Assembly (NCBI GenBank): GCA_037157565.1
Contig: JAZHRO010000062.1
Location: forward strand, 8,370,001-8,434,000
From: Thalassia testudinum
Taxonomy: Eukaryota > Streptophyta > Magnoliopsida > Alismatales > Hydrocharitaceae
Reading direction: 5' to 3'
Length of the DNA stretch: 64,000 nt
Below the pieces are notes generated by a model. That model saw only the letters and a list, made by a program, of their open reading frames with translations. It was not told the DNA's origin and ran no database searches. Made by a program: the position numbers and the translations under genes. Positions within the stretch are counted from its first letter, which is position 1, and each line of letters opens with the position of its first letter. This document shows positions 1-11,176 of the stretch, piece after piece.

Positions 1-1341
1 TGTTGCTGATACATTAACCTAAATCTTGCTAACTGGATTTAAGGTTGTGTCATAATCCTCATATTGTCTAAGGGCAGCCTCAATCATTTTCTCTTTCATG
101 GTCATTTAGGATTTAGGTTTCCTATAAATTCTTCTTAAATTGTCAAGTTGCATTTTCAAATCAGGTGGTGGATCAAGATGTAGAATCAAATTCAGGTTTA
201 GATTTGAAGTGATCAGCTCAAATCAGAAATCCCCAAGAAGATCAATTCTAATGAGGCCTCTAGGTCAAAAACCTAGGGACCTTTTCCTATGTATGTGCTC
301 TAAAGAACAGATGATGGACTGGGTATGAATTAGACCCAATCAAGACACCCAAAGATTTTTCGATGACTAAGGCTATTTCGAGGCAAATGATACCTCTGAA
401 TCAGAAACCCACACACTCGAGAAGTACTTGGGCAGCTAGGAAGGGAGAGCCTCGCAAAGACCGCTACACAGTAGAGCATCCCCATGGGTTACAGGGTTTC
501 CCCCACCCAACCTTCTTTGTCACTATTGTTCCATGTAGATCGGAATGTGCAAATTGAGACCTTAAGTCTACCAATTTTATTCCTAATTTGTGCCTTGGAT
601 TTCACTTTATTAGAAGTTAATTCAATTTGTGGCCTAATTTGGAGGTTGGTTGGCCCACAAAGTAGACCAACTTCACCTGACCTGCCTTAAAAGATGAAGA
701 ATGAAGTTTGGGTCCAGACCCAAAGATCACCCTGAATTGACTCTCAGGTTATTAAGTCCACAATTTTAGGGTTCAAGTGAATTTAGAGCCTAATTTTAAG
801 ACACAAATGCGGGAGAGTCAATTTCTTTAATTCAGGAAAGTGTGAACTAATACTTCAAAATCCTAGAGTAGAAACCCTAATTGGTTCTATTTCAAGTTCA
901 ATTTGATCTCAAATGTAACACCTTGGACTTCAAACAAGAAGTGCATAGTCCAAGATGATCAGAAATTAAGCGTAAATCCCTAGTAGGTACAGGAAATCAG
1001 GATAGGGATCTATAAACAGAATCATCTCAAGTTCAATCAGATATTGATTTGATTTCGCAAATCAGGAAACTTGCCTTTAAATGATAATTACTAAGAAAAT
1101 AAGGCAGGTAGGTCCTAATTGATTTGTTTCCTTTTCTCTCTTTTTAAAGATTAGGAGATTGATTAGGGAAGAAGAGAAGTTTACCTGCCCCAGGAGTGGT
1201 TGATTGCGAGGAAGATCTCTTCGTGATGTACCTAGCAAAATCACAAACAAAGCAAACAAGGCAAGTTAGTGCTTAGATAAAAATCAAGAAAGATAAGATT
1301 AATGGTGAATTGCGCATTTCTCCCTAGCAACAGTACCAAAA
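1..1341 (-). mobile_element. Internal region of LTR element A (cut by window start)
   Basis: The stretch ends against an LTR-like boundary. Just inside it, 1322-1341 reads on the minus strand as TTTTGGTACTGTTGCTAGGG, a degenerate form of the tRNA-Asp primer binding site typical of plant Tat/Athila-type elements (canonical core TGGCGCCGTTGCCGGGG). That places the element on the minus strand with its internal region running off the left edge. No frame longer than about 65 codons and no gag, protease or reverse transcriptase motif is visible, so this is a leader region or a non-autonomous element. The second LTR must lie outside the window. Confidence 0.6.
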
Positions 1342-3960
1342 TGTTGTTATAGTTTCGTCGAGTGTTAAGAAATGTATGCGTCATAGTATAATCGACAAAA
1401 TCTCACAACAAATATTTAAATTTATAAACTCAGAATCTAAAGAGAGACTGAGGCCGTTCGCAGGGAGCAAATGTAGAATTCACACATTAATCTTCAATTG
1501 GAATAAATGAGTACAATAATAATAAATATGCAATGAATAAATATGGTCAAATTGCTATTCAATGAAGCTAAAAAGATCATGGAATCAAAAAGGAAAGAGA
1601 ATAAAAGTAATGGTGATTTGAATCACCACTTATTCTCTTTAATTAAGTATGCCTTCAATTACTTAAATTATTCAACAGTAATCCTCAATCAGAATTCAAT
1701 GTTAACTTAAGTTCTTAAATCATTCAATAGTAACTAGAACCAAATCAGATCAGACGACAAGAGTATTACATCAGATGCCTTAACAGAGCACAAGCACAAG
1801 GCTCTTCAGAGAGCCTTCTCCTGTTCTTCTTCTTCTCAAGGCTTCCCTCTCAAGCCTTTCCTTTCTCTTCAGAGGCTAAGTATCTCCTTTCTTTGTCAGT
1901 ACAAGGGTGAGTCAAAAGGTCACGCAGCAAAACCCTCCCCCCTCTCTCTCAAAAATCCCTCTTTTCCTCTCTTCTCTCTCAAACCTGAGCTTTATCAGGT
2001 ATATGATCGGGTATTCAGGTCGTAAACAGGGACTAGGCATGCGGACGTGTGTTGCAGGCGAAGTGTGTGTAAGTGGGTAAGCGAGGACCCGACCCCCAGT
2101 GTCTTGGGTAAAGAGGCCACAGCACAAATTCAACTTAAGGGTCATCGTGCGCCCATCAACTGACGATGTGGGACTATTGTCCCTCACCTTCTTCACGTAG
2201 TAGATGGATCACTTCTCACAATTGGCTATTGCCTCTACTACTATGTCTCAATTGGCACTCCAACTGGTTTCGTGATTTTCTTCCGTAGCACCTGGATGCG
2301 ATAACAGGGTTGGATCCAATCGGAGAGGGGTAGATGTGGTCGGGGAAGACAACGACGACGGTGACAAATGGTGAATACCTGAAACACAAAGAACGGTCTT
2401 GCAGCCACGTTAAAGCATCTCAAAAGCCTTGCCTGAGGACGGCGAAGGTGATGGCGGTGTCTGTGTGTCGTGGGCGTGTGTGTGTTGATCAGGCGACGTC
2501 GAGGAAAGAGTGCGATGGAGATCGTGTCCGGTGGAGGGTTCCCATCCCCTCAATTTCTTGAGGGGTTTTGGTGGCGGAGGGACGATGAAGCTTTTGGGAC
2601 CAATGGCAGGTTGTTTGGTGGTCTATGGTGGTGTGGAGGCCTCACCGGAGCTTGGCCGAATGTGGAGAAGACAGAGGGCGAGCGGCAGCGTCGATGGTCA
2701 AAATAGAAAGGAAAGGAGCTAGGGAGACTAAGTAAGAGAAAAGGGAGAGGATAAGACCTAAATTGGTGGATGAAAGGGCATGGGAGGCACCAGCTGTGAT
2801 TGGCTGTCTCTGGGGAAGGTGAAGCTCCTGAGGGTGAGGACGACAACGAGGAGAGAGGGAGGCAGCTCCTGAGTTGGCTGTCGAGGAGCAGATTAACTGT
2901 GGGATGAAGAACCAGCCAATTTGGTTGTTGACCGGTCGTAAGAAGAGATTGAGGAGGTGTCGCCGGAGCTTGGTCGGAGACAGCCAGGGAAGGAGTTGAA
3001 GAGGATTTTGGGGCCTAAACCTTGCTAAAGAACACGGTTAAATGCTCTAGGAACTTTTATAGAGCTTGAGCAGGCTCTCAAGCTTGGAAACAAGCTTGAA
3101 GAGCAAGAAAAATTTGGGAAGAAGATCCCTAAAATCCTAAGGGTTCGCATGAGCTTCTTGGTCCAAATCTGAGTCCAAGATGCGATTCAAGTGATTGGGG
3201 ACTTCCTCAATATCATCCCTTCCAATTTTGGAAGGGATTGGTCGAGAAATCAGGGAGGTTTCCTTGATTGAAGCTCGGATCTTATGAGTTCACAACTGCC
3301 ATGGCGGAAAAGACCCTTTTGTGAAGAAGACAACAAGGTTGGGGACTATTTGCAATTAATTCGAAAGTTAGGGGCTCAAATGTGAAGAACAAGTTTTAAA
3401 GGACTAGAATGCAAACTAGGTCAAGATGAACTCTGATTTGGCCTAAATTTTGCTACAAACCTAATTTGGACGCAAGAAATCTAGTGGTGAAGTCAAATTT
3501 AGGTTTTGACCAAGTTTGACTGGGCAGTTTATGCAAAAACCCAAATAGGGGCAAAACTATGATGTGACTCTTTTAAGGTTAAAATAGGTTCCAATTGTCA
3601 AATCAATGACCAAATCTCATAGAATATTTTTCTATGAATTTTATAAGATTTAGATGAATTTTATCCTTACCAGATCCTCAGTAATTCAAGCAGGTCTAAA
3701 ATTAGAATTTTAGGAGCTATATCAGTTCTCGAAATGCACGAAAACCCATTTCTATCTGTGTGGACCCTCTTATTAGACTTTAATACTCATTTGACCTTAG
3801 ATTAACCCTTGGGAAATCCCGTGATTATTTTACTTTCATGATATGATGTGAAAACTGCAAAATTAACCTTGATTTAGTGTATTACTCTCAAAATGTATGT
3901 GCAGGAAATTGACTCTCGAGTGATTATGTAAGAGCATTTGTCAATTAATTCTGATTAATT
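1342..3960 (-). mobile_element. 5' LTR of element A (right border uncertain)
   Basis: The inner border is TGTTGTTATAG at 1342, directly next to the primer-site remnant. On the minus strand a TATA-like CTATAAAA lies at 3055-3062, so the promoter would drive transcription toward the internal region. The section 2300-3020 is GC-rich and contains several overlapping short frames that I do not regard as genes. The outer border is not proven. Sequence consistent with the LTR continues to about 3.7-3.96 kb, where composition becomes AT-rich, but I found no target duplication because the partner LTR is missing. Confidence 0.4.
3055..3062 (-). promoter_or_regulatory. TATA-like box of LTR A
   Basis: The minus strand reads CTATAAAAG in the middle of the LTR, upstream of the inner LTR border in the orientation set by the primer site. 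The call rests on sequence and position only. Confidence 0.35.
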
Positions 3961-4189
3961 AAAGCTAGTTATGACTTATGATGATGTTGTCATCATGCCC
4001 TAGCATGGTGCATGTACTTATACATTTTGTAAACTTATTAGTTATATAAACATTTTTTATCCAGATGTCAACTTTTTATTTTTTAAACATATGCTTTTTA
4101 TTTTAAATATCATTTTACTATTGTGATTTTGTGCTTATAGAGGTAGTTAAAAGTAATCAAAAAATTAACTTAAAATATTTGTATAAATC

Positions 4190-4734
4190 TTCTGCGACAG
4201 TTTCGTAACTGCCACTAAAGGCCTCCTACATTCTCCCAACTTTGGCAACTGTTACAAGTAAACTAACGCTACTACCAATCTGCGATGACCCACACAACGT
4301 CACCAAAGGTTGTTGATGTTCTTCTAAGCATTGAACCATTAGCAACGGTTTTGATGTAACCGTCAGCAAACCTTATCGTCAACGATTTACAAACCACCAA
4401 CAATTCTTTAATCACCATCAATTTTCTAATTCATCGAACTAGCTAATGGCAACAGTTGTTGCAAAATCATCACCAAACACATACATCGATGGTTACAAAC
4501 CATTGGCATAACATGAACTACATCTCAAGGGGGGGATCGAACTTTCAGTGAAGGTTGTTCTTAAAAACCATCGCCAAAAGTGAACCGCAAGATAACTTTC
4601 CGCAACATCAATTGTCAATGGGTTTCACACTTTTGACAACAGATTTGAATTGTCACTAAAAGCCCTTTTCCCTATAATGACCATTCTCACAACCTATCCA
4701 TAGTTTGAAGTTTGCCTTTATCGCAAGTGTAGTG
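4190..4734. repeat. CACTA-like subterminal repeat array
   Basis: The stretch holds several imperfect copies, in both orientations, of a motif resembling GCAACGGTTTTGATGTAACC (around 4193, 4342, 4448 and 4565). Such arrays of direct and inverted GCGACGGTTT-type motifs are typical of the subterminal regions of plant CACTA (En/Spm) elements. It ends at 4729-4734 with GTAGTG, the complement of CACTAC. The opposite terminus was not found, so this is probably one end of a decayed element. Confidence 0.4.
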
Positions 4735-5651
4735 CATGTTGCTAATTTTTGAACATGCACCTTCATCCATGTCAACTTATATTCCATCCTTACAAGTGTA
4801 GAACCTCGCCCTATCCCATAGAATCACCTCCATACAACCTCCACCTCCTTCCCAGTCAATGTTAAGTTCTCATTCATCATCTCCCTACGAGCCAATCTAC
4901 ATCTCCAACATGTCATAATGAGTCCTATAAGGAGCATTTGTGAGCTTATTTGAAACTTCATACTTCTTTGTCCAAAACACCCGAATTCTTGTCTCCCTCT
5001 TATCCATAAGCCCTCCACATCTCATACATGTTGCCTCCTTGTCCATATCCCAGATATGCTTCTATCCTAAACCCCTCCTCTCTTGGAAGGCATACTTATT
5101 TCCCCCATAAGTATCTTACATTCATCTCCATGATCTTCTATAGAATGGATCTCAAGATTATCGAAGAAATGTTACGTCAAAATCCTTGCGTTATCATCAA
5201 TACAATTTTCTAAGGTAATTATAATATACTCATACATGAATTTATTTTAATAATAAGGATTACTATTGTGTAGTTATATAAATAAACAATAGCCTAATGA
5301 TCCAACTAATACACATTTATATGTATAGCATGCAAACAATTTTTCTAATTGTGTGATGTATAAAGATAAGCAATAATTTATCGAAGCACATTTTATATTG
5401 TCCAATATTTAATATCCAATCACTTTAATTTATTCAATACAATAATAAAGGCATGAGGTTGTGAAAATATGCATGCATTCTACTAAATGAACTGCATTAC
5501 TTTCACGATAATGTTAACAAGTAAACATAAATCAACCACATGTAAACTTGCGTACTATTTTATCAATATTGTCAATGACAAAACATATCATTACATTTCT
5601 TCGAAAAAATAATGGTCTGAGATGATCGTTAGTACAGGAAAAAATAACTTA
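4735..5651. other. No recognisable feature (AT-rich)
   Basis: This is AT-rich intergenic sequence. The two short opposing frames near 4824-5213 show no family resemblance and no supporting signals. Confidence 0.5.
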
Positions 5652-5656
5652 TAAAC

Positions 5657-7027
5657 TGGCGTGCGGTTGTGCATGTGTGTTAAGAAGTGTCGTTATAGTC
5701 GCACTTGCAACACCGGTTTTAAAGTAAATAAACGAAGGTGAGTCCGAGTGTCGGTCTCAGGGAGGCGTGAAAATCGGATTTTTCTTATCACTTGTTGTCA
5801 CAGAAAGCGTGGAGTTTTACTTGCGGAGGTGTGGTTTGAAAAGCGAGAGAGAGATTAGGGTTAGAGTGTTTCTTGTTTGATCATGCAACTTAAATAGAAA
5901 TTAAAGTAACAACTGAACAGAAAATAACTTCATTAATCATGCACTTTTAGTTCATAGCTTACAACATTAAATACATGCTCAAACAAAAGTAATGGAAAGC
6001 TTAAAAGAGAGAGAGAGAGAGGAGGGAGAGCGACGAGGCAGCCACAGCGGTGGAGGAGGTTCCGTTGGTAGCTCGTTGTCTCCGGCGATTACAAGAGGGC
6101 CTAAAGCTAGCTAAGAGAGGGGTGGAGTAGTTGCAAGGGAAGTGAATGCCTTGAATGAGTGGTTGGAGGGGGTTTAAATAGGGTTAAGCGCTTTCTAAAA
6201 GAAGAAGGGGCTTTAGCGACGTCCGGGACGTCGCTAAAACCACTCTAAAAGTGTCGATGAAGCCCTCCAGCCCGCCGGTCAACCGCGTGCGTCGTTCTTC
6301 TTCGCGCTTAATCTGCGGCCGCTGCGTGAGAGCCGTCCAATGAGATCTCTCCTTGGCTGCGCTTGGATCGCGCCTCGGGCGCGCATGTACGCGGACGTCG
6401 TCGCCCGGCATGCGCGCGCACGTGGCCGCTCGCGATCTGTGGGCGCGCCGCGTGGTGCAATCTCGGCCGCCTGCTGCTGATCGGGCGACCCAATTTCGCC
6501 GCGTGCGCCTTCGTCTTCAATTTCACGCACCACGCGGCTCGAACCTGCGTCGCGTGAGTGTAGGCGTGCACGCTAACCGTTGCGCCACGCCCGGGCTTTG
6601 TCGTGGCGATTGCGAGTGGGCACGCGAGTCTCGGCCGTCCGATCGAAGATCGACGATTGAGATCTGATCTCAGCTGGATGAAGAGGTGGCATGCGGTGGA
6701 GCAGGGGTGACGTGGCGCAATGAGGGCCGTCGATCTCCAAATCAACGGTCAGAACTTCTTGGGCCCATTATAGGAGCTCCGGATGTCGGATTTGGCCGAT
6801 CTTGAGTCCGTTGGACACCGTTCATCGTTCTGAATCCATCCGTGCGGTCCGATTGCTCATCTGAGGCCTGCTTTGACAAGTGCTTACACAAATAGCCATT
6901 AATACAATTTTATAAGCAATCTTGGTACATGATGCATGCAATGCTCCCATTCTACTTATATTGTGCCTTTTATTCTTAAGATGGGCCATATTCAACATAA
7001 TTATCACCCCCTTGTGCAGTGTTATCA
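5657..7027 (-). repeat. 3' LTR of element B
   Basis: The LTR is 1371 bp and matches 11177-12532 along its whole length, with small indels (for example around 5800-5830 and 5890-5920). On the minus strand it starts TGATAACACTG and ends ACGCCA. A TATA-like CCTATTTAAACC lies on the minus strand at about 6168-6179. The middle third is GC-rich and produces long overlapping frames on both strands; the right LTR has the same frames with differences, so they are composition effects. Confidence 0.9.
6212..6238. repeat. Perfect 13-bp hairpin inside LTR B (left copy)
   Basis: TTTAGCGACGTCC is followed by one G and then by its exact complement GGACGTCGCTAAA. The corresponding site in the other LTR (11718-11744) reads TTTAGCAACGTCC-G-GGATGTTGCTAAA, so pairing survives through a two-sided change plus one wobble pair. 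Confidence 0.85.
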
Positions 7028-7042
7028 TACCCCCATGCTTAC
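7028..7042 (-). promoter_or_regulatory. Polypurine tract of element B
   Basis: On the minus strand the bases just before the 3' LTR read GCATGGGGGTA. A G-rich purine run at this place is where plus-strand DNA synthesis starts in LTR retrotransposons. Confidence 0.6.
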
Positions 7043-7610
7043 TCCTTGCTAGTCCCTAGCAAGGTTTATTCTAGCCTTTATTTCCTTTCAGAATTTAAGA
7101 AGTAATTGCTTAGACACTTCGTCACTTGTCAATAGGAGGAAATATACGAAGATCTTAATCTACAAAGACTAAGCAGCACCCGGGTGTCTGCCAAAATACG
7201 AATCGCTCGAATCCTTGCTTTAATATATATAAATATACATATGTATATGTATATATTTTTTTTTGTTTAGAATTTTTTTCGGAATTCAGTGTGGGTTGGT
7301 AACTTTTTACGGCTACCCAACCCACCCAAAACTCGGTCAAAATCCTAAGAGCTAAGCATCTTAGTGTGAAGATTGTGATAGACTCACTCAACAGTAATTT
7401 AGACAGACTTCGGGTTTCTATGCCCCTAGGTGACCGGAAAAGAAAATATATTTGCCTGAAGGTGTATTTGTTCGATTGGTAGCTTTCTCCTTACGTTTGT
7501 TTTAATTGGGATCAACACAAGGATTTCTCCAGTGTATATCTCCCCGACTTGCTTTACTTCCCCGCTTCTTCCTTAAGTGTTTTGGTTCTTTTTGTGCATT
7601 TACTGAGCTG

Positions 7611-7837
7611 AGCTCTGGACAACTGACCAATGGGCTATTACCCACGATCACTTACCAGCCATACTTGTGTGGTGAAGTGTGGTTTATTTTCTTTTCTTCT
7701 CCTTAGGCTTTTTTTTTCATAGGTGGCTTCCCTGATCTCAAATGTACCTAGAGGCAATGAAGAGGAAATGGTCTGTGGCTGGGCTCTGGACAACCTGCCA
7801 ATGGGTTGTTACCCACGACAACTTGTCAGCCATACCA
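7611..7837. repeat. Direct repeat of about 55 bp in the 3' untranslated part of element B
   Basis: Positions 7611-7665 and 7783-7837 are diverged copies sharing the core CTCTGGACAAC, then CCAATGGG, TACCCACGA and CAGCCATAC in the same order. The 172-bp spacing contains an unrelated T-rich segment. The function is unknown; it lies between the last gag-like frame and the polypurine tract. Confidence 0.7.
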
Positions 7838-8486
7838 CCCTAGAGAGTTCATTAACTACCCAATTTCTGTCAAAATCTCCGAGGAGTGAGTCCGTGAAAA
7901 AATGTGTGCAGATGCTTAGACTCAAAGTTTTTCTAAGTTAGAGGATGAGTTGATAAGTCGTATACTTATCACCTTATTTAGTAGGTGGATTAAAATAGCT
8001 TACGGTTACAAGGATTCGAAGCTAAATCCATATTTTAACGGACACCAGGGCTGATTAAGCCTGAAGGCCTGAAAAGTCTAAGTGTTTAAGTTCTTTTTTG
8101 TATTATTTCCCACTATTGATAAGTTTCTAATGCCTAAGTTTTCTTCCTAAATTCAATCTTTTTTTTTTATTTGATTCAGACTGATTAAATGAGCTCAGGA
8201 TTGTGTAATTTATCATCCCTCCATGCTTAAGTTGGACAATGTCCTCATTGGCAAGTACATAGATGCATAAGGGTTCAAAAAGATAGTACCTGAGTGACGT
8301 AAAATACCGGATTAGTCTGAATCTTCTGGGTTGTCTCCCACTGAGTTTAACACCTCCAGTTGGGCAGTGCACAACAGGAATGGTTTGGGTCAAGGAGGTT
8401 TGTTCAAAATTAACCAAACCCAAAATCAGAAGTCTACAGATACGAACAAGATTGTGGTGGAGTCTCATTCCTAAGGGGCGGGAATT

Positions 8487-9068
8487 CTATAACAGATGTA
8501 TCATGCATGCCCGTGTTAGATCCTCTCTTAGCCTGCGGTCATGCAAACAAGTTGATGTGGACGAACGCACCCCAAATATGACATGCCAAACACTAAAGAT
8601 GTAGGTTTTATACTCAGCTTGTGTCCTCATAAAATTGTAATCCATCAAAAGTGTATCAATTCCAGTGCATTCGGGTTGCGAGATCTTTATTTTGGTAGGG
8701 TAGGTAACAAAGTCAAGAGTTTCATAATGAGCCCTACAACCAAGCATGAGGCCTCTCTCCAAAGACGAATCCATCTCTTCCGCAACTATGGTTTCATTGC
8801 TCATTCCCTCCAAGCCCTCGATCTCAAGAATATTTTCTTCAACCTCCTTTGTATCATATTCACTGTTTGGGGTTGCATTAGAGGTAGGGTCAATTTCATC
8901 CTCTAGATCATATTCTTTCTCTCGACCCTCCTCCAAATTTGTGATGGGGATTCCAACCGATTCATAATTGATTTCTTTGAAATTGTAACTCCATTCCCCG
9001 TCTCCGATGTTGGCTACTGTTCCCACCGGATTGCTTCTTGGGCCGATTAGATTCGGATTCCAAGGCAT
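8487..9068 (-). CDS. Acidic gag-region frame of element B (unidentified)
   Basis: This is a 193-codon open frame on the minus strand inside the element. Its N-terminal half is acidic (for example EKEYDLEDEIDPTSNATP), and the C-terminal half is more basic and cysteine-poor. I see no zinc knuckle, protease or polymerase motif. It lies in a different frame from the gag-like frame at 9286-10044 that precedes it in transcription order, so a frameshift probably separates two parts of one ancestral protein. Acidic low-complexity proteins of this kind are known from plant LARD elements, but I cannot assign a function. Confidence 0.4.
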   Translation of the reverse strand: MPWNPNLIGPRSNPVGTVANIGDGEWSYNFKEINYESVGIPITNLEEGREKEYDLEDEIDPTSNATPNSEYDTKEVEENILEIEGLEGMSNETIVAEEMDSSLERGLMLGCRAHYETLDFVTYPTKIKISQPECTGIDTLLMDYNFMRTQAEYKTYIFSVWHVIFGVRSSTSTCLHDRRLREDLTRACMIHLL

Positions 9069-9285
9069 CTCCCCTCACATTCTCAGTTTCCTCCTTACTG
9101 TCCCTATCCACTGAGCTGTCCACCTCCTAAGGGGTATCAATGGTGGACTGAACCAAATCAGGGTGACTGGGTGTAGTCCAATTCATCATGGTAGGTCCTT
9201 GCTTTATGAATTCCATGAATGGCGTTGTGTGCAATAGCTTTCTCTGGCCTTCTTCCCCTAATTGTTGGAACAAATCCAACATGGC

Positions 9286-10044
9286 CTATTGCCCTTTAAC
9301 CAATTCTTGATTCTGTCTATGTAGTTCTAACTGGAGGTTATCAAGAATTGTCATGGTGTCAATTGGTGTCCTTTGGATTTTCTCCTTGAAATCCAGGTTA
9401 AGAGAGTATGGTTGAGGTTGTGGATCAGAATCCATACTAGTGTTTAGGTTCTTAGGTGGGTCCTCTATTCTATCATGTTCAGGGTCTAGTTCTTCAAGAG
9501 GAACCATTCTCTGTTTGGTCCTACTCCAAAATAGTTGAGGTTCTAAGTTCTCCTCCCAATCAGATTCTTCATCAGGGGACCAAATCAAAGGTTGATGATC
9601 CTGGGCCTGCCTAGATTTCTGATCATTTTCTAATTTCCATTTGTCTAGAACTCCTTCCAATCCAAAGGTCAAGTAGGAAAGGTTGTCAAATTCAGATGAC
9701 CTTTCTTGGTTATTTTCCTGAGAAGGGTAGGGTTCTTGGTGTTCTCCTAAAGTGTAGGTCCTATCACAGTAGAGCGGGTAGGACCTAAATGAGGAGGTGT
9801 CATGAGGAGAATCGAGATATGGAGCCCTACGATTTGAATCGTACCCTTAAGTGGATATGTTGGGTGTATTCCAATAAGAGGTTGGTGCGGTTTGGTCATA
9901 GTTGGGCCAAGAGGGATATTCAATGTTGTATCCCCAACTTGGTGGTTGGTTAGCCCAAGTAGACTGTGGATATGGTCTACTTGGGTTAGCATACAAATCC
10001 TGTTGGGGGTAGTTTGGGTAAGATAGATAGGCACTGAAATCCAT
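9286..10044 (-). pseudogene. Gag-like protein of element B, one internal stop
   Basis: The frame opens with ATG at 10044 and runs to a stop at 9286, with a single in-frame TAA at 9847-9849. The first 65 residues are rich in tyrosine, proline and tryptophan (starting MDFSAYLSYPNYPQQ), resembling the N-terminal low-complexity part of Tat/Athila-type Gag proteins. The part after the stop is acidic with a heptad-like C-terminus (DNLQLELHRQNQELV) that could form a coiled coil. It follows a leader of about 1.1 kb after the primer site. No CCHC zinc knuckle was found. The continuity on both sides of the one stop suggests recent loss or readthrough in life; I cannot tell which. Confidence 0.5.
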
Positions 10045-11149
10045 GGTTTGGAAGAAATGGAGGGATGCGGGAAGAACAGATGAGAGAGAGTTGTGTACTC
10101 AACCAAGCAAACAAGCCTAATCCTTATGGTGTGTTCCTTAGGAGACCTAGAAATCTCACAAAGGGTGATTAAGTCCGTAAGCACTAGACTCCCCTTCCCA
10201 AGGCTAATCTGGCCAGGTTAATTACGAGGGGATTGCAGGGAAGGTTCTTCCTTTGGTTTGCGCCTTCGGTTCCGTAGACCCCACAACCGTGGTCGTTTGA
10301 CACTGCCCCGCAGCCTAGTCACCAGATTCTACCAACGGAATGAAAGCCAAATGCCCAGCGAACAAAATCTCGCCTTTCGAGACTTAACTCAGTCCTACCT
10401 AGGGCACGTCTACTCAGTTTTAAAGGGCTAGGATAGTGCTTGTGCTTAGGGTTATGTGATGAGGCGTTGATTAGGGTGGTGCCTCTTAATTTTCCAATTT
10501 CAAAATGTGTGCTTCTATCAAAACATGATTTTCAAGCAAGGATTTTTAAGATGTGGTATCTTTTAGTGTTTCATCCTTACTTTAGTGCTTTCTAGGGTTG
10601 ACGTGTCTTAATGTTTTCAGACAAGTTTTAGTAGGCACGTCAAGTTCTGAACACAATTCGGTGAAAGTAGATTTCCTTTTATTCTGTAGAGGCTCTAAAA
10701 CTCTAATGTACTCATCCTAATGATCATGCAGCTTCTATTAGATGAGTTAGTTTTAGGGTTGAGTGGTGCGGCCCAGGTCAACTCACGGTGGCTTCGCAAA
10801 AATCACTCAAGAAAAAGAAAAGAACACTCCAAGAATTTATTCAGAATGTTAGAGTGTACATTTTTTTTTTATGGGGTGATGTGTTAAGGATGTGGGTCAA
10901 GCAATCATACACCATGCCAATTTTATTTCAATTTTTATAATTTTTTTTAGTTTTTTCACGCAAGCAAACAATCATGAGGGAAGAATTGCTCACTATCGGT
11001 CCTTGTAGCGCCTACTTCCTTGCTACCGTCGTGGGATGCGTTGCTTCGCCGTCCACACACCAAATTCCTACAACCATCAAGAAAAAGGAAAATAGGGCAT
11101 TAGACAATGTGAGAATGAATATGGAATGGAGGTGACAAAACAAATCCAT

Positions 11150-11176
11150 TGCCTCCCCGGCAACAGCGCCAAAAAC
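11150..11176 (-). promoter_or_regulatory. tRNA-Asp primer binding site of element B
   Basis: Directly inside the right LTR the minus strand reads TTTTTGGCGCTGTTGCCGGG. It matches the complement of the 3' end of plant tRNA-Asp(GUC), canonical TGGCGCCGTTGCCGGGG, with one mismatch in the core. It fixes the 5' end of the element and its minus-strand orientation. Confidence 0.85.

Noticed and set aside
6184..6745. Long overlapping frames on both strands in the left LTR of element B (and at 11814-12250 in the right LTR)
   Set aside because: The frames come from GC-rich, stop-poor LTR sequence. Open frames occur on both strands at once, and the two LTRs differ by substitutions and indels that change the peptides.
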